Assembly: GCF_018691265.1 (NCBI RefSeq)
Contig: NW_024881321.1
Location: 27,893,496 to 27,957,495 of the forward strand
DNA: 64,000 nucleotides
Direction of reading: 5' to 3'
Source of the DNA: Tyto alba
Taxonomy: Eukaryota; Chordata; Aves; Strigiformes; Tytonidae
Every line of letters begins with the position of its first letter. The first letter of the stretch is position 1. A model generated the notes under the pieces. It was not told the DNA's origin and made no database searches. It was given only the letters and a program-made list of their open reading frames with translations. The translations under genes and the position numbers were made by a program. This document shows, in pieces, positions 62,286-64,000 of the stretch.

Positions 62286-64000
62286 TGGCTTCTAGGAGTA
62301 CTTCTTGTAATTGGCACTGTGAAAACACAGAACACAAAGGACAGCTCTGTCCCAAAGTGTTTATAATCTAGGAGCAAACTTCAAAAGAAGTGGGTAGGTT
62401 TATGCCATAAAGGAGGAGGAAAAAGGAGGTGGAAGAAGATCGAGGTCATTTGATCACACTGCTTCACAAAAAGCAAAATGAAAAAATCCTTTGGATTGGT
62501 GGAATCTGTAGGCTCTTTGTCAGGCTGTTCCTCCAGGGCGCTGGGAGTTACTCCACCAGCCACTGCTGCGTTTCCCAGCTTGGAATGATTTCTGTCAAAT
62601 CAAGAAGGTACAACACCCCAGCTCTCCTTTTGAAATGTTTTATAGTTTATAGTTCTTCGGCGTCTTGAAGAAAAGGATCGAAATGTGCAGTCACACCGCA
62701 CCCAGAAATGAGATGGGAGCCAGAACGATTCACCACAGTGTGACCACCAGATAGGAACCCTCATCTGTGTGGGCAGTAGCCGGGGCTCGGTGGCCCTCGC
62801 CTGCTCTGCAGCACCCACGGGACTGCGGAGGGCACCTTCCTCTGCCCGGCCGTGCAGGCGCCCAGCCCACCAGCAGCACAGCGGTAGACACGGGAAACTG
62901 GATCCAGTCCTCTCCAGCTCTGGAGTTTCACACAAAGCCTTAGTCTCAGACAAAGCATTTTAGGGCAAAACAGTCCGTATGTTGAAAGGGTGTTTTGGGC
63001 TGGTTGATCAAAATTGAAGTTAGAGAACCAGCTTGTGAAAAAGGAACTAATTATGAAAAGAAAAGATCTCAGCTCTGTAACCCCATGGCTACTTTCTCAA
63101 ATTGTTTAACGATTTCTGAATTGGCGATAGCACCATCATACTTTTCTGGTATCAGTACAAGAAGGATTCAAATGGTACCACCACTCACCACCTCAGACAA
63201 GTCACGTTTTACAAAGAGGGGTCTTGGATTAAAATAATAAGAGTTTCTTGAGGAGAGGAAAGACATCTCTAACTTTTACTCTATTCAAACAATAAATCTG
63301 AGGCTGAGAAGAACATGTGTAGGGAACATTTATATAATTGGAAAAAGACTGATGTCTGTATCATAGAGATTCTCAATAACCACCACATAAAGTCTCAGTG
63401 GTGGAGATTTCCCATGCTGTCCCTCCAGAATGATCAAGGAGGTTGTCAGTTGGTACAATCTAGGAAGAGATAAAGATAGTAGTCCTCACTGATAATGTGC
63501 TCTTAATTGCATAATTTGAAACCTTTATCCCATAAAACAATTTGGACTTTCCCCTCCACTACAGTTCATGTATCTTATACTGTGCTCTTCTTTTTTTATG
63601 GGTTGGGAGAAATTAATCTGCAAGCACAGGAAGTAGGTTTCAATGTAGACACCAGTCTGGTCCTACCCATCTGAGCAGGAATGTGTTGGACATTTACCTG
63701 AGTTTCTGTGTCATACCTAAGAAGAAACAGATAATTTGTTTAAGTTTGTGTCTTGCTTTTCTGCTAATAATTTGTTTATCATTGTCCATTAACACGTATA
63801 TGACAGAAGCTCTTATATAACCAGTTACAGACAAAACTAGTGTCCAAGAAACAACCGTTAGGGGAAGATCTTTATGTAACTGAATCAAGAATTGCCTTTG
63901 ATAGCAGGATTAAAAACTTTAATGTGATCTCTGGGATAAACATGTCTAAAAATTTTATTAGAGGATCCCCAAATTACTGTACACAAACAGAAAAACAGTT

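Larger units (their letters stand above)
43340..64000 (+). other. CLDN10: CLDN10 intron 1 (partial, to window edge)
   Basis: Everything right of the isoform-a exon is intronic as far as the sequence shows. I looked for the isoform-b first exon (TDYWKVS-type loop) and for exon 2 (YIQACRG-type start) and saw neither, so the intron exceeds 20.6 kb. It contains LTR copy 4 (47249-48259), a long CT-rich minisatellite (48570-49545), a CpG-rich segment (49545-49735), a CR1 fragment (57720-57990) and simple repeats. The rest, including most of 50-57.6 kb and 58-64 kb, shows no gene I can support. Confidence 0.75.

Noticed and set aside
43340..64000. Search for CLDN10 isoform-b first exon and exon 2
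   Set aside because: No segment with the expected claudin loop or second-exon start was found.

Overview
The window reads as vertebrate, most probably avian, nuclear DNA. It holds sparse small exons in long AT-rich non-coding sequence. CR1 LINE pieces are present, one ending in the octamer-like ATTCTATG tail typical of sauropsid CR1. There are four solo long terminal repeats with 5-bp target duplications. Two genes that are neighbours in vertebrates lie head to head. The species cannot be fixed from the sequence alone.

Layout: positions 1-9649 are intron 1 of ABCC4 (multidrug resistance protein 4), which is read on the minus strand. Its first coding exon is at 9650-9723, inside a dense CpG island (about 9050-10170) that must be its promoter. 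From about 10.2 to 43.1 kb is the ABCC4-CLDN10 intergenic region. Within it, on the minus strand at 15634-18481, are two exon-like segments with good splice sites, matching reading phase, a stop codon and a downstream AATAAA. I could not assign this putative gene to a family, and it is the best candidate for something undescribed. A 35-nt upstream exon may sit at 22294-22328. The intergenic region also holds an antisense CR1 fragment, a sense CR1 3' end, a GC-rich block (35.1-36.45 kb) and three solo LTRs (32.7, 37.9 and 39.1 kb).

At 43126-43339 (+) is the alternative first coding exon of claudin-10 isoform a (CLDN10), with the claudin signature W-GLW-C-C and a strong donor site. Everything to the right (43340-64000) is CLDN10 intron 1. 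It contains a fourth solo LTR (47.2-48.3 kb) and a large Cys/Pro-coding-looking but non-genic CT-rich minisatellite (48.6-49.54 kb) next to a short CpG-rich segment. It also has a worn CR1 fragment at 57.7 kb and simple repeats.

No rRNA, tRNA, CRISPR or bacterial-type feature was seen. Almost all other open frames are short and lack splice support or similarity that I recognise. ABCC4 (an organic-anion and cyclic-nucleotide efflux pump) and CLDN10 (a tight-junction ion pore) are not known to work in one pathway; their adjacency is conserved synteny.
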